Positions 8,484 to 17,342 of a stretch of DNA of 64,000 nt are shown here, in pieces. This DNA is from Novosphingobium sp. RL4 (GTDB lineage: Bacteria > Pseudomonadota > Alphaproteobacteria > Sphingomonadales > Sphingomonadaceae), in assembly GCF_035658495.1 (NCBI RefSeq), contig NZ_CP141944.1, positions 1,948,001 through 2,012,000 of the forward strand, read 5' to 3'. Both the position numbers and the translations under genes were made by a program. How positions within the stretch are numbered: the stretch's first letter is position 1; every line of letters starts with the position of its first letter. The notes under the pieces were generated by a model. It was not told the origin of the DNA, did no database searches, and saw only the letters and a list, made by a program, of their open reading frames with translations.

Positions 8484-8512
8484 AAAAGGGAGGCTGCGGC
8501 CTCCCTTTTTTT
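8484..8512 (+). terminator. Rho-independent terminator after cobS
   Basis: An 11-base perfect stem (AAAAGGGAGGC / GCCTCCCTTTT) with a TGCG loop is followed by a run of T. It lies 23 bases after the cobS stop and could also stop transcription coming from truA on the other strand, since the stem has A residues on its 5' side. Confidence 0.92.
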
Positions 8513-8568
8513 GTCCACCGCAGGGCCGTGATCGCAGCCGGCGAAGCGTGGGTGACAGGCGAAGGCGA

Positions 8569-9315
8569 TCAGCCCTCGGGGTAGATCGCCTTCACGAAGT
8601 AGAGCCCGTCCGGCGGCGAATTGAGGCCCAGCGCCTGTCGGTCGCGCGCTTCCAGCGCCTCGGCGATCTGGTGCTCCCTCCAGCGGCCCATTCCCACCAG
8701 GGCGAGGCAACCGACCATCGAGCGCACCTGGTGATGCAGGAAGCTGCGCGCCTCCGCCTCGATCAGCACCATTTCGCCTTCGCGCCGCACGTCCAGTCGG
8801 TCGAGGGTCTTGAGCGGGCTTTGCGACTGGCAATGGGCCGAGCGGAATGTCGTGAAGTCGTGCAGTCCGACCAGCATCTGCGCGGCGCGGTGCATGGCCG
8901 CTTCATCAAGCGGCTTGGCCACCTGCCATGCCTTGCCGCGCTCCAGCGTGAGCGGCGCGCGGCGGTTGGCGATGCGGTAGATATAGGCGCGGCCGATGCA
9001 GGCGAACCGGGCGTGCCAGTCGTCCGGCACGATCTCGCAGGCGACGACCGCGATGGGATGAGGGCGAAGCCGCGCGTTCATCCCCTCCATGAACTGGAAG
9101 GGCGTGAACGGCTTGTCGATGTCGATATGCGCTCTCATGCCCAGCGCGTGGACGCCCGCATCGGTGCGGCCGGCGGCGTGCATGCTCGTGGTTTCCCCGG
9201 TGAGGGCGAAAGCCGCTTCCTCGACGCTCTGTTGTACCGAGGGGCCATGCGCCTGGCGTTGAAGGCCCATGTAGGGGGCGCCGTCGAATTCGAGAGTGAG
9301 GGCAAAGCGGGTCAT
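8569..9315 (-). CDS. truA: tRNA pseudouridine(38-40) synthase
   Basis: A 248-residue pseudouridine synthase that modifies uridines 38-40 in the tRNA anticodon stem. The catalytic aspartate lies in [14 protein letters not shown] (D52). Other family marks are the N-terminal [13 protein letters not shown] and the [11 protein letters not shown] segment. ATG 9315 gives the normal TruA length; a longer upstream frame is low-complexity Arg/Pro and is rejected. It is convergent with cobS and divergent from the cupin gene (96 bases apart). In many alphaproteobacteria truA follows fmt; here a cupin gene lies between them. Confidence 0.96.
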   Translation of the reverse strand: MTRFALTLEFDGAPYMGLQRQAHGPSVQQSVEEAAFALTGETTSMHAAGRTDAGVHALGMRAHIDIDKPFTPFQFMEGMNARLRPHPIAVVACEIVPDDWHARFACIGRAYIYRIANRRAPLTLERGKAWQVAKPLDEAAMHRAAQMLVGLHDFTTFRSAHCQSQSPLKTLDRLDVRREGEMVLIEAEARSFLHHQVRSMVGCLALVGMGRWREHQIAEALEARDRQALGLNSPPDGLYFVKAIYPEG

Positions 9316-9411
9316 CGCGCCGCCGATACAGGACTGCGCGCGCTCTGCAAACGGCTTGGCGCGAGGCGGCGCGCGGGGCATCCTCGTCCCCCGCCGTTGA
9401 GGAGAGCGCAA

Positions 9412-9924
9412 ATGGCCGAACAGGCTTCACGTTTCGAGATATTCCGGGGCCGGGAAGCGCCCTCGCTGGATGACTGCGGCTGCATGACGCTTGCGGGTGA
9501 GGCCCCGAACATGATCGCCGCGTTGCCGCTGTTCGCCGGGGCCGGTCCGGAAACCGGCGAACATGTCGACGTGCCTTACCGCCGCCCGGGCATGAGCCTG
9601 GCGCGGCTCCGGTTGAAGAGCGGCTTCGCGCTTCCGCTCCATAGCCACGATTGCGACTGCCTGTACTACATCGTGGCCGGAAGCGTGGAACTCGGCACGG
9701 AAACGCTGGTGTCGGGCGATGGCTTCTTCGTGGGGAGCGAGGTGCCCTATGCCTATGTCGCCGGACCGGAAGGCGCCGAGGTCCTCGAATTTCGCGCTGC
9801 CGACACCTTCGACATCCGCGTGCGCGACAAATCTCCGGAAGGCTGGTCCAGGGCCGCGCAGCGTGTCCGCGAGGCGCAGGACCGCTGGGCGAGCGAGCCG
9901 CCGCCCGTCCGCCGCATGCCGTGA
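9412..9924 (+). CDS. Cupin domain protein
   Basis: A 170-residue protein with a single cupin barrel at about residues 60-140; the metal-binding motif is [19 protein letters not shown] (H77, H79, with D80/C81 nearby), and the second motif contains [17 protein letters not shown] with a tyrosine in place of the usual histidine. ATG 9412 follows TTGAGGAGAG. The start region is divergent from truA and the gene is convergent with fmt. The function could be sensing or a small-molecule enzyme; the altered second motif argues for weak or no metal binding. Confidence 0.82.
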   Translation: MAEQASRFEIFRGREAPSLDDCGCMTLAGEAPNMIAALPLFAGAGPETGEHVDVPYRRPGMSLARLRLKSGFALPLHSHDCDCLYYIVAGSVELGTETLVSGDGFFVGSEVPYAYVAGPEGAEVLEFRAADTFDIRVRDKSPEGWSRAAQRVREAQDRWASEPPPVRRMP

Positions 9925-9951
9925 CCTGCGGGGAGCGGGCGGGTTCGGCAA

Positions 9952-10860
9952 TCAGCCCAGATGCGTGCCCGCGGGGATCGGCCGCCCGCGCAGCAGGTCT
10001 GCCGTCGCCATCGGCGGCTTGCCCGCGCGCTGGATCCGAGTCACGCGGATCGCGCCCTCTGCGCAGGCGACAGTGAGGGCGTCGTCAAGCGCGGTGCCGG
10101 GCTCGCCCGAACCTTCGGCCAGATCGGCCGCCAGCACCTTGTACCGTTCCCCGTCCAGTTCGAAGAACGCGCCGGGCGCGGGCATGAAGGCGCGCACCTG
10201 CCGTTCGGCTTGCACGGCGGACTGGGTGAAGTCGATCCGGGCCTCGGCCTTGTCGATCTTGCGGGCGTAAGTCACTCCGTCCTCGGGCTGGGTGACGGCG
10301 CGGTGAACGGCAAGATCGCGCAAGGTGCCGACCATGAGCTGAGCACCCTTTTCGGCCAGTTCGGCGGTCAGGTCTCCGGCGGTCTTGCGGTCGATCGTGG
10401 TGCGCAGCGTTGCCAGCATCGGTCCGGTGTCGAGGCCGGCTTCCATTTGCATGATGGTGACGCCGGTGGTGGGATCGCCTGCGAGGATCGCCCGCTGGAT
10501 CGGCGCCGCGCCGCGCCAGCGGGGCAGGATCGAGGCGTGGATGTTGAGGCAGCCCAGCCGCGGCGCATCAAGCACGGCCTGCGGCAGCAGCAGGCCATAG
10601 GCGGCGACGATGGCGATATCTGCGCCGAGCGCGGCGAATATCTCCTGCTCCTCCGCGCTCTTGAGCGAAACGGGCGCGCGCACCTCGATCCCGCGTGCTT
10701 CGGATTCCTTGTGGACAGGGGAGGGGGTCAGTTCCTTCCCTCGGCGCCCGCCGGGGCGTGGCGGCTGGCTATAGGCGGCCACGACCTCGTGCCCCGCCTC
10801 GACCAGCGCGACGAGCGCGGGCACCGCAAATTCGGGCGTTCCCATGAAGACGATGCGCAA
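9952..10860 (-). CDS. fmt: Methionyl-tRNA formyltransferase
   Basis: A 302-residue enzyme that formylates initiator Met-tRNA using 10-formyl-tetrahydrofolate. It opens [16 protein letters not shown], carries the catalytic pattern [20 protein letters not shown] and ends with the OB-like C-terminal tRNA-binding domain (AGTHLG). The start is TTG at 10860, with GGAG about nine bases upstream; no ATG or GTG gives the complete N-terminal Rossmann strand. Fmt and peptide deformylase (11622) act one after the other on the same N-terminus, and here they sit within 1 kb on opposite strands with recR between. Confidence 0.96.
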   Translation of the reverse strand: MRIVFMGTPEFAVPALVALVEAGHEVVAAYSQPPRPGGRRGKELTPSPVHKESEARGIEVRAPVSLKSAEEQEIFAALGADIAIVAAYGLLLPQAVLDAPRLGCLNIHASILPRWRGAAPIQRAILAGDPTTGVTIMQMEAGLDTGPMLATLRTTIDRKTAGDLTAELAEKGAQLMVGTLRDLAVHRAVTQPEDGVTYARKIDKAEARIDFTQSAVQAERQVRAFMPAPGAFFELDGERYKVLAADLAEGSGEPGTALDDALTVACAEGAIRVTRIQRAGKPPMATADLLRGRPIPAGTHLG

Positions 10861-10962
10861 AACCGGTTACTCCGCTCACTCTGGGCCCGTCGAAGGGCAT
10901 TTCGTGCGCAAGTGGCGCATGGGGCTTCGACAAGCAGTTCCCGAGCGGTTAGGGAATTGGCC

Positions 10963-11559
10963 ATGGCATCGCAAGAGATCGAGACGCTTACCGCCGCGCT
11001 GTCGCGCCTTCCCGGCCTTGGTCCGCGTTCCGCACGCCGGGCGGTGCTGTGGCTCATCAAGCGGCGCGAGACCTCGCTTCTGCAACTCGTCGATGCTCTG
11101 GCTGCCGTAAGGGAAGCGCTCGTCGAGTGCGGGATTTGCGGCAATATCGACACGACGAATCCCTGCGGTATCTGCGCCGATTCGCGCCGCGATGCGGCTT
11201 CGCTCTGCGTGGTCGAGGAAGTGGCGGATCTCTGGGCGCTCGATCGTGCGCGGCTGTTCAACGGGCGCTATCATGTCCTGGGCGGTCGTCTTTCGGCGCT
11301 GGACGGCGTTCGCCCGGAAGACCTGAGTATCGATCGCCTGCTGCAGCGCGTGGAGGCAGGCGGGGTCGACGAGGTCGTCCTGGCCATGAACGCCACACTC
11401 GAAGGCCAGACCACCGCGCACTACATTGCCGAGCGTCTGGAGGGACTTCCGGTCCGCATCACCCAGCTTGCACATGGCCTCCCGGTAGGCGGCGAGCTTG
11501 ACTATCTGGACGAGGGAACGCTTGCACAGGCGATCCGTGCCCGGCGGCCGGTAAGTTAG
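10963..11559 (+). CDS. recR: Recombination mediator RecR
   Basis: A 198-residue protein with helix-hairpin-helix [16 protein letters not shown] at the N-terminus, a C4 zinc finger ([16 protein letters not shown]), and a Toprim domain ([27 protein letters not shown]). RecR acts with RecF and RecO to load RecA on gapped DNA. ATG 10963 has AGGGA eight bases before it. It is upstream of def with 62 bases between and is probably co-transcribed with it. Length and motifs are standard. Confidence 0.97.
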   Translation: MASQEIETLTAALSRLPGLGPRSARRAVLWLIKRRETSLLQLVDALAAVREALVECGICGNIDTTNPCGICADSRRDAASLCVVEEVADLWALDRARLFNGRYHVLGGRLSALDGVRPEDLSIDRLLQRVEAGGVDEVVLAMNATLEGQTTAHYIAERLEGLPVRITQLAHGLPVGGELDYLDEGTLAQAIRARRPVS

Positions 11560-11621
11560 CCGATCACTGTCATCGCAGGGCCCATCTTGCGAAAATGGCC
11601 GTCCGCGATTATCTGCGGCCC

Positions 11622-12191
11622 ATGGCTATCCGTGAAATCCTCGAAGTTCCCGATCCGCGTCTCAAGCAGGTTTCGGTCCCCGTCGAAAAGTTCGACGACG
11701 AGCTCAAGACGCTCGTCGAGGACATGTTCGAGACCATGTATGATGCGCCGGGCATCGGTCTTGCCGCCATCCAGGTCGGCGTGCCGCTGCGCGTTCTCGT
11801 GATCGACCTTCAGCCGGACGACGAGGATGCGGAGCCCGAAGTGTGCACCGCTCACGGCGATCATCACCACACGCACCAGCCGACGAAGAACGAGCCCCGG
11901 ATCTTCATCAATCCGGAAATCCTCGATCCTTCGGAAGAGCACACGGTCTATCAGGAAGGCTGCCTCTCGGTCCCCGAGATCTATGCCGACGTGGAACGCC
12001 CCTCGCGCATCCGCGCGCGTTGGCAGGATCTCGACGGCACGGTGCACGAAGAAGACATGGACGGCCTGATGGCCACCTGCCTCCAGCACGAGATGGACCA
12101 TCTCGAAGGCATTCTCTTCATCGACCACCTTTCGCGCCTGAAGCGCCAGATGGCGCTCAAGAAGCTGGACAAGCTGCGCAAGGCCGCCTGA
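11622..12191 (+). CDS. def: Peptide deformylase with His-rich insertion
   Basis: A 189-residue enzyme removing the formyl group from nascent proteins. All three motifs are present: GIGLAA (44-49), EGCLS (112-116, metal ligand C114) and HEMDH (156-160). Between strands there is an insertion with HGDHHHTHQ (residues 78-86), longer than in E. coli Def and able in principle to bind metal; sphingomonad homologues often carry such a loop, so this is from memory and worth comparing. ATG 11622 (MAIREILEV) fits the family; ATG 11595 would add nine residues. Confidence 0.95.
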   Translation: MAIREILEVPDPRLKQVSVPVEKFDDELKTLVEDMFETMYDAPGIGLAAIQVGVPLRVLVIDLQPDDEDAEPEVCTAHGDHHHTHQPTKNEPRIFINPEILDPSEEHTVYQEGCLSVPEIYADVERPSRIRARWQDLDGTVHEEDMDGLMATCLQHEMDHLEGILFIDHLSRLKRQMALKKLDKLRKAA

Positions 12192-12259
12192 TCCCCGCTT
12201 CGGTGGAAAAGCTGCGAGAAGGGCTGGCGTTCTCTAAACGTTCCGGATAGGGTTCCGGA

Positions 12260-13852
12260 ATGGAAATTGCTGTCGCCGCCATTCTCGCACTCGTCGTCGG
12301 TCTCGGGGCCGGCTGGTTCTTCGGCTCCCGGCCCGCCGCCGAATGGCGCATGCGGCACGAGACGCGCGACCGCGAGGCGCGCGATCTTGATGAACGTTTC
12401 CGGGCCGCCATTCGCGATCTGGCTGGCGCCACCGAACGCGCCAGCCGTGCCGACGATCTGGCCGCCGCGCTGGAACGTACCCGCACCGAACATGGCGCGG
12501 CGCTGGAGGTCCTGCGCAAGGACCATGGCGAAACGGTCGAGCGACTCCGGTTCGAGCATGTGCAGGTTCTTGATCGCACGCGCGGCGAGCTCACCCAGGT
12601 TCTCGAACGGACGCGCGGCGAACATGCCGGGCTGGTGGATTCCTTGCGCCGCGAACAGCGTGAGCTTGCCTCGGAACTGGCGACCCTGCGTGAAAAATCC
12701 GCGAATTTCGACGAACAGAAGCGTCTTCTGCTCGAAGCGCAGGAAGCGCTTCGCAAGGAATTCGAAAACGCCGGCGCCAAGGTGCTGGCCGGTGCCCAGG
12801 ACGCTTTCCTGCGCCGAGCGGGCGCGCGGTTCGAGGAAAGCGAAAAGGCCAATGCCGAGCGCATCCGCACCATGCTGGCCCCGGTGGGCGAGCGGCTCAA
12901 GAGCTATGAGGAGCAGGTCGCCGCACTGGAGGCCAAGCGGGTCGATTCGTTCGGGCAGCTCACCGGACTGATCCAGTCGATGCGCGAAGGGCAGGAAAAG
13001 GTGCGCGAGGAAGCGCAGCGGCTCGGCAATTCGTTGCGCAATGCACCGAAGGCGCGTGGGCGCTGGGGCGAACAGCAGCTTCGCAACGTGCTGGAACAGT
13101 GCGGGCTTTCCGAACACACCGATTTCGTCACCGAGCATTCCATCGATACCGACGAAGGCCGCCTGCGGCCGGACGCGATCGTCAACATTCCCGGCCAGAA
13201 GCGGCTGGTGATCGACGCGAAGGTTTCACTCAACGCCTATCAGGAAGCCTTCGAGGCTCAGGACGAGGTAGCCCGCGATGCCGCGCTGCGCCAGCATGTC
13301 GCCTCGATGCGCAACCATGTCCAGACGCTGGGCGCCAAGAGCTACCAGAGCCAGTTCGAGGATGCGCCGGACTATGTAGTGATGTTCGTGCCGGGCGAGC
13401 ATTTCGTTGCCGCCGCGCTGGAACAGGACCCGGAACTGTGGGACTTCGCTTTCCGCAACAAGGTGCTGCTGGCGACGCCGACGAATCTTGTCGCGATCGC
13501 CCGCACCGTGGCGCAAGTCTGGCGTCAGGATGGCCTCGCGCGCGAGGCGCGCGAGATCGGTCGGATGGGCGGGGAGCTTTACGATCGCCTGGCCGTGGCC
13601 GCGGATCACATGAAGCGCGTGGGTGCCGGCCTGGAATCGGCGGTCAACAATTACAACAAGTTCGTCGGCAGCTTCGAGCGTAACGTGCTCAGTTCCGGCC
13701 GCCGCCTGCGCGACAAGCATATCGAGATCGGCAAGCGTGAGATCGATGAGGTCCAGCAGATCGAATCGACCCCGCGCTACGGTGCCGAAACGGTGGCGGA
13801 GGAGATCGAGGCGATCGCCGAGGCCAAGTCCCTGCCGGAAGCGGCCCAGTAG
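12260..13852 (+). CDS. rmuC: RmuC family DNA recombination protein
   Basis: A 530-residue protein with an N-terminal membrane segment (residues 2-21, AVAAILALVVGLGAGWFFG), a long heptad-like coiled region (about 35-190, rich in Glu/Arg/Leu) and the RmuC nuclease-like domain from about 260 (GRWGEQQLRNVLEQCGL; RPDAIVNIPGQKRLVIDAKVS). The D-A-K element is the predicted nuclease-fold core. In E. coli RmuC limits recombination at inverted repeats. It follows def by 68 bases in the same direction, so recR-def-rmuC may form one unit. Confidence 0.93.
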   Translation: MEIAVAAILALVVGLGAGWFFGSRPAAEWRMRHETRDREARDLDERFRAAIRDLAGATERASRADDLAAALERTRTEHGAALEVLRKDHGETVERLRFEHVQVLDRTRGELTQVLERTRGEHAGLVDSLRREQRELASELATLREKSANFDEQKRLLLEAQEALRKEFENAGAKVLAGAQDAFLRRAGARFEESEKANAERIRTMLAPVGERLKSYEEQVAALEAKRVDSFGQLTGLIQSMREGQEKVREEAQRLGNSLRNAPKARGRWGEQQLRNVLEQCGLSEHTDFVTEHSIDTDEGRLRPDAIVNIPGQKRLVIDAKVSLNAYQEAFEAQDEVARDAALRQHVASMRNHVQTLGAKSYQSQFEDAPDYVVMFVPGEHFVAAALEQDPELWDFAFRNKVLLATPTNLVAIARTVAQVWRQDGLAREAREIGRMGGELYDRLAVAADHMKRVGAGLESAVNNYNKFVGSFERNVLSSGRRLRDKHIEIGKREIDEVQQIESTPRYGAETVAEEIEAIAEAKSLPEAAQ

Positions 13853-13855
13853 GCG

Positions 13856-14287
13856 TCAGCGTCCGTTCGCACTGCGGGCGGGGCGCTCGACTGGTCCGCC
13901 TTCTCGGACGAGTTCGGCGGTGTGGCCGCTCGATTGCAGGATCATGTGATTGCCGTCGATGGCGAAGCGAGGGGTGGCGACAAGGAGGGCGTTGACCGCT
14001 TTTTCCTGATCCCATGCCGGAATGGTGCAGGTCATCTCGGTCAGGGTGAGGGGGCCTGCGATCAGGCGTTCCTCGTCGATGCGCCAGGGCCCGTCCATGC
14101 GGTTGCAGCCGACCAGAACGCCCATCTTGCTGCCCGCGAAGGTCAGCCGCGCATCGTTGGATTCAGGCCGCTGTCCGTCGATCAGTGCGAAGCGCCAGCT
14201 CGTGCGGGCGAGCGGGGAATCCTCGCCCTGGATCGAGCAAGCGGTGAGCGGCGATAAAAGGCAGAAAGCAAGAAGAACGGCACGCAT
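13856..14287 (-). CDS. META domain (HslJ-like) lipoprotein
   Basis: A 143-residue predicted outer-membrane lipoprotein. The signal peptide MRAVLLAFCLLSPLTAC ends in a lipobox (LTAC, C17). The mature part matches the META domain: LARTSWRFALIDG, LTFAGSKMGVLVGCNRMDGPW and LTEMTCTIPAWDQE, in which the two conserved cysteines and GCN motif of HslJ-like proteins are visible. Function in the envelope is unknown; E. coli HslJ is linked to novobiocin tolerance. It is convergent with rmuC (three bases between stops). Confidence 0.88.
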   Translation of the reverse strand: MRAVLLAFCLLSPLTACSIQGEDSPLARTSWRFALIDGQRPESNDARLTFAGSKMGVLVGCNRMDGPWRIDEERLIAGPLTLTEMTCTIPAWDQEKAVNALLVATPRFAIDGNHMILQSSGHTAELVREGGPVERPARSANGR

Positions 14288-14304
14288 GATGGCGCCACTC
14301 TACA

Positions 14305-14326
14305 CATCCGGGATGATGCCCGGATG
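14305..14326 (-). repeat. Short hairpin after the PTS signalling operon
   Basis: CATCCGGG and CCCGGATG form an eight-base stem around ATGATG in the 49-base gap between the RNA methylase stop and the META lipoprotein start. There is no T run, so it is at best a weak terminator. Its CATCCGGG core resembles the larger palindromes at 22064, 27551 and 30859. Confidence 0.5.
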
Positions 14327-14336
14327 AACGCCGCTA

Positions 14337-15167
14337 TCAGTTGCCGCCCTCAAGATGGGCGAGCGCCTCATAAGCCAGCACGGCACCAGCCACGGCGGCG
14401 TTCAGGCTGTCTGCCCTGCCGCGCATCGGGATGGTGACGCGCAAGTCGCAAGCTTCCTCGTAAGCCTGCGGCAGGCCTTGCGATTCGTTGCCGACCATCA
14501 GGAAGCAGGGCGCCGAATAAGGGGCCTGGCGATAGTCGGTAGGATCGCGCAGCGAGGCCGCCACGAGCTGACCTTCGCCGGAGCGAAGCCAGTCCTGGAA
14601 TTCGTCCCAGCGTGCAATGGCGATCTTCTGCGTGAAGATGGCGCCCATGCTGGCCCGCACCGCTTCCACGGAGAAAGGGTCCGCGCAGTCGTCAAGCAGG
14701 ATCAGCCCGCCGGCGCCAACGGCGTCTCCGGTGCGGAGCATCGTGCCGAGATTGCCGGGATCGCGCAGCGCCTGCGCAACCAGCCAGATCGGCGCCGAGG
14801 CGCGGTCGAGATTGGCGATGCGCGTGTCGAATTCGGCGAAGACCCCGGCGACGGCCTGGGGATTGTCCTTGCCCGTGACCTTGGCGAGGATTTCGACGTC
14901 CATTTCGACGATTTCACCCCCGGCGGCGGCCACGGCGTCTTCCAGCGCGTCAAGCAGGGGATGGGGATCGCGGCCGATGGCCATGACCAGCATTTCCGGC
15001 ACTATGCCGCATTCGCGCGCGTCGGTCAGCAGGCGCAGACCTTCGGCGAGGAAACGCTCTTCCCGCTTGCGGTGCTTCTTCTCGCGCAGGGAGCGCAGGA
15101 ACTTGACCAGCGGATTCGAGAAGCCGGTAATTGTGCGGCGGAAGGCCACGCGGTCGGACGGCGTCAT
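14337..15167 (-). CDS. SpoU/TrmH family RNA 2'-O-methyltransferase
   Basis: A 276-residue SPOUT-class methylase. An N-terminal substrate-binding domain (residues 1-105, GFSNPLVKFLRSLREKKHRK) precedes the knotted catalytic domain with ALRDPGNLGTMLRTGDAVGA (motif 1), FLMVGNESQGL (motif 2) and VTIPMRGRADSLNAAVAGAV (motif 3). These three motifs identify AdoMet-dependent ribose methylation of rRNA or tRNA; the exact target (RlmB-like or other) cannot be read from sequence. Its start overlaps the HPr stop by four bases, so it is the last gene of the chvI-to-HPr operon. Confidence 0.93.
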   Translation of the reverse strand: MTPSDRVAFRRTITGFSNPLVKFLRSLREKKHRKREERFLAEGLRLLTDARECGIVPEMLVMAIGRDPHPLLDALEDAVAAAGGEIVEMDVEILAKVTGKDNPQAVAGVFAEFDTRIANLDRASAPIWLVAQALRDPGNLGTMLRTGDAVGAGGLILLDDCADPFSVEAVRASMGAIFTQKIAIARWDEFQDWLRSGEGQLVAASLRDPTDYRQAPYSAPCFLMVGNESQGLPQAYEEACDLRVTIPMRGRADSLNAAVAGAVLAYEALAHLEGGN

Positions 15168-15442
15168 TCTTCGCCGAAACCGTCGCGAACGAGTGTGGCG
15201 AGAACCGCGAGCGCTTCGGGCGCGCCATCGCCGGAGCAGGCGATCTCGATCGAATCGCCCTTGGCGGCGCCCAGCATCATCAGGCCGAGGATGGAGTTCC
15301 CCGCAGCCTCGGTTCCGTCCTTGCCGACCTTGACCAGCACGGTTTCCGGAAGCTCGGCGACGTGGTTGACGAACTTGGCGCTGGCGCGGGCGTGGAGACC
15401 GCGCTTGTTCACGATCAGCACCGTTTCACGGCAGTCGATCAT
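15164..15442 (-). CDS. ptsH: HPr phosphocarrier protein
   Basis: A 92-residue HPr. The PTS phosphorylation site is H17 in KRGLHARASAKF, and the regulatory serine region AAGNSILGLMMLGA has S50 in the position of Ser46, the target of HPr kinase. Both sites intact, together with hprK (16906-17340) and EIIA (15439-15846) in the same operon, point to a regulatory PTS rather than a sugar transporter, since no EIIB/EIIC is present nearby. Enzyme I is not in the window. ATG 15442 overlaps the EIIA stop (ATGA). Confidence 0.95.
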   Translation of the reverse strand: MIDCRETVLIVNKRGLHARASAKFVNHVAELPETVLVKVGKDGTEAAGNSILGLMMLGAAKGDSIEIACSGDGAPEALAVLATLVRDGFGEE

Positions 15443-15846
15443 GCGGCGTCTTGTCCCAGATATTCGCTGGCGATGGTGATGTAGTTGCGTCCGGCGTCGC
15501 GCGCGGCCGCGGCGGCATCGCGCACGGACATGCAGGCGCGGGCCTTGGCTAGGCGGATCAGCATGGGAAGGTTGATCCCGGCGATCACTTCGACCTTGCC
15601 GGCCTGCATCAGCGAAATCGCGAGGTTCGACGGAGTGCCGCCGAACAGGTCGGTGAGGATGATGACACCTTCGCCGCTGTCCACTGCAGTAATTGCCTCG
15701 GCAATCTCGCTGCGGCGGCGCTCCATGTCGTCGTTCGGACCGATGCAGACGGTTGCCACCGCCGACTGGTCCCCGACGACGTGTTCCATCGCGTGTACGA
15801 ATTCCTCGGCGAGATTGCCGTGAGTGACCAGGATCATACCGATCAT
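15439..15846 (-). CDS. PTS EIIA component, mannose family
   Basis: A 135-residue EIIA-Man domain. The phosphorylated histidine is H9 in MIGMILVTHGNLAEEF, and the core DLFGGTPSNLAISLM is the hallmark of this family. With no partner EIIB, EIIC or EIID it probably functions as a phosphorylation-state sensor, as shown for homologues in rhizobia and Caulobacter, where this EIIA has been linked to ChvG/ChvI or (p)ppGpp control. The start is 55 bases after the rapZ stop; the longer upstream frame is rejected on composition. Confidence 0.93.
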   Translation of the reverse strand: MIGMILVTHGNLAEEFVHAMEHVVGDQSAVATVCIGPNDDMERRRSEIAEAITAVDSGEGVIILTDLFGGTPSNLAISLMQAGKVEVIAGINLPMLIRLAKARACMSVRDAAAAARDAGRNYITIASEYLGQDAA

Positions 15847-15901
15847 GCTGGGATTAGGCTCCGAATTTCCTGCGAATGCGACCGGGTTATATAATGTTCT
15901 T

Positions 15902-16909
15902 TCACGCCACTGCCCCCCTTCGAGAATTACCCCCCTCGAGAAGATCAGCAGCCCGCGAGCCCAGGTTGCGATGCAACAATGTGGGCGAAAATCCCGCATC
16001 GTGCAAGGCCGCAGCCATTTGTTCGGCGGTAAAAACGGAGCGGTGTCGCCCTCCGGTACATCCAAAGGCTATGTGAACATAGGCCTTTCCCTGCGCGCGG
16101 TAGCGGGGAAGCAGCAGCAGCAACAGGTCGCGAATCCGCGCAAATGCCTCATCGAAGGCCGGGTCCTTGCGTATATAGTCTCCGACCGGCGCATCCTGCC
16201 CGGTCATCGGGCGTAGCTCGGAATCCCAATGGGGATTTTCGACGAAACGCATATCGAAGACGAAATCTGCAAGCGGTGGCATCCCGCGCGAGAACCCGAA
16301 ACTGGACACGGTGATCGTGAGATCCTCGGGCTCATCGGCGGCGAAGCGTTCGCGAATCGTGCGTTGCAGGTCGTTAGACGTGAACTCGGTGGTTTCCACC
16401 AGGATGTCGGCCCAGCGTCGCAGCGGGGAGAGCAGTTCGCGCTCGGCGCGAATGCCGCTGTCCACCGGGGCATCGGCCGCCAGCGCGTGGCGTCGGCGGG
16501 TCTCGTTGAAGCGGCGCTCCAGTTCCTTGCTCGAACAGTCGAGGAACAGGGTGGTGACCTCGAGGTCGTGACGCTCGCCCAGCGCCTTGACCTGGGCGAT
16601 CACGCGGTCAGGATTGAAGCCGCGGGTGCGGCAGTCAAAGCCGATGGCCAGCGGGGAGGGATCGTCCGAAGGCTTGCCCTCGATCATGCGCTCGAGAAGG
16701 CGGACCGGGAAATTGTCGATGATTTCCCACCCGAGGTCTTCGAGTACGCGGAGCACGGTCGTCTTGCCGGCACCGAGCATGCCGGTGACGAGCAGGACTT
16801 TCTGCTTGTGGGGACGCGCGGGGGGAGCCTGGGGGGAGTCGTCTTGCATCGGGGGCTGTTTGCGCTCGGAACCGGGGAAAGGGAAGGGGGAGACGTGCCG
16901 GTCGGTCAC
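15902..16909 (-). CDS. rapZ: RapZ-type nucleotide-binding protein
   Basis: A 335-residue protein with Walker A GMLGAGKTT (43-51), the conserved IDNFPVRLLERMI segment, DCRTRGFN, and the C-terminal domain ending in AFGCTGGRHRSVFTAEQM, which includes the GCTGGxHRS signature. In E. coli RapZ is an RNase E adaptor and glucosamine-6-phosphate sensor; in alphaproteobacteria its role is less known. GTG at 16909 overlaps the hprK stop (GTGA); the first 35 residues are Pro-rich and poorly conserved, and ATG 16849 is an alternative. The position after hprK is standard for this group. Confidence 0.93.
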   Translation of the reverse strand: MTDRHVSPFPFPGSERKQPPMQDDSPQAPPARPHKQKVLLVTGMLGAGKTTVLRVLEDLGWEIIDNFPVRLLERMIEGKPSDDPSPLAIGFDCRTRGFNPDRVIAQVKALGERHDLEVTTLFLDCSSKELERRFNETRRRHALAADAPVDSGIRAERELLSPLRRWADILVETTEFTSNDLQRTIRERFAADEPEDLTITVSSFGFSRGMPPLADFVFDMRFVENPHWDSELRPMTGQDAPVGDYIRKDPAFDEAFARIRDLLLLLLPRYRAQGKAYVHIAFGCTGGRHRSVFTAEQMAAALHDAGFSPTLLHRNLGSRAADLLEGGNSRRGAVA

Positions 16910-17340
16910 TCTGTGAGACCATAATGCAACAGCGCGAGTTCGGTCTTGAGGGGGAGCGAATCGCCATCCGGCCGGAGCCGCAAGTACGGCAGATCGACGC
17001 CGAGGAGTGTGATCCGGCCGGGCGAATCGACGAATCGCGGTGCCTCGCGGTCGAGCGAGAGGAAGAGCGCGACGGGCGCTTCATCGCGGCAAGCGAAGGG
17101 AAGCACGCCGAGATTGCGCACTTCCATCAGGCCGCGCGTGTTCGGATGGGGCTGTGCGAAGAGCCGGCCGTTCCGCGCTTCGAGCAGTACGCTGTCATCG
17201 CCGATCAGTTCGCCGCCGCGGTCTATCAGGCGTAGGGCGAGGCTCGATTTTCCGGTTCCGGAAGGCCCCTCGATCAGCACCGCGCGCCCGCCGATGGCGA
17301 CGCAGGTGGACTGCCTGGCAATGCGGACGGCGTCGGCCAA
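16906..17340 (-). CDS. hprK: HPr kinase/phosphorylase, short alphaproteobacterial form
   Basis: A 144-residue protein containing only the C-terminal kinase domain of HPrK: Walker A GPSGTGKSS (25-33), the LIGDDSVLL segment and HPNTRGLMEVRNLGVL, which includes the RGLMEVR signature. Firmicute HPrK is about 310 residues; the alphaproteobacterial form lacks the N-terminal domain. It should phosphorylate S50 of the HPr encoded 1.5 kb downstream. The start is TTG at 17340, three bases after the chvG stop, with no strong ribosome site, suggesting translational coupling. Confidence 0.92.
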   Translation of the reverse strand: MADAVRIARQSTCVAIGGRAVLIEGPSGTGKSSLALRLIDRGGELIGDDSVLLEARNGRLFAQPHPNTRGLMEVRNLGVLPFACRDEAPVALFLSLDREAPRFVDSPGRITLLGVDLPYLRLRPDGDSLPLKTELALLHYGLTE

Positions 17341-17342
17341 GG

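Noticed and set aside
8461..8568. cobT or another gene after cobS
   Set aside because: A strong terminator follows cobS at once and the next gene (truA) is on the other strand.
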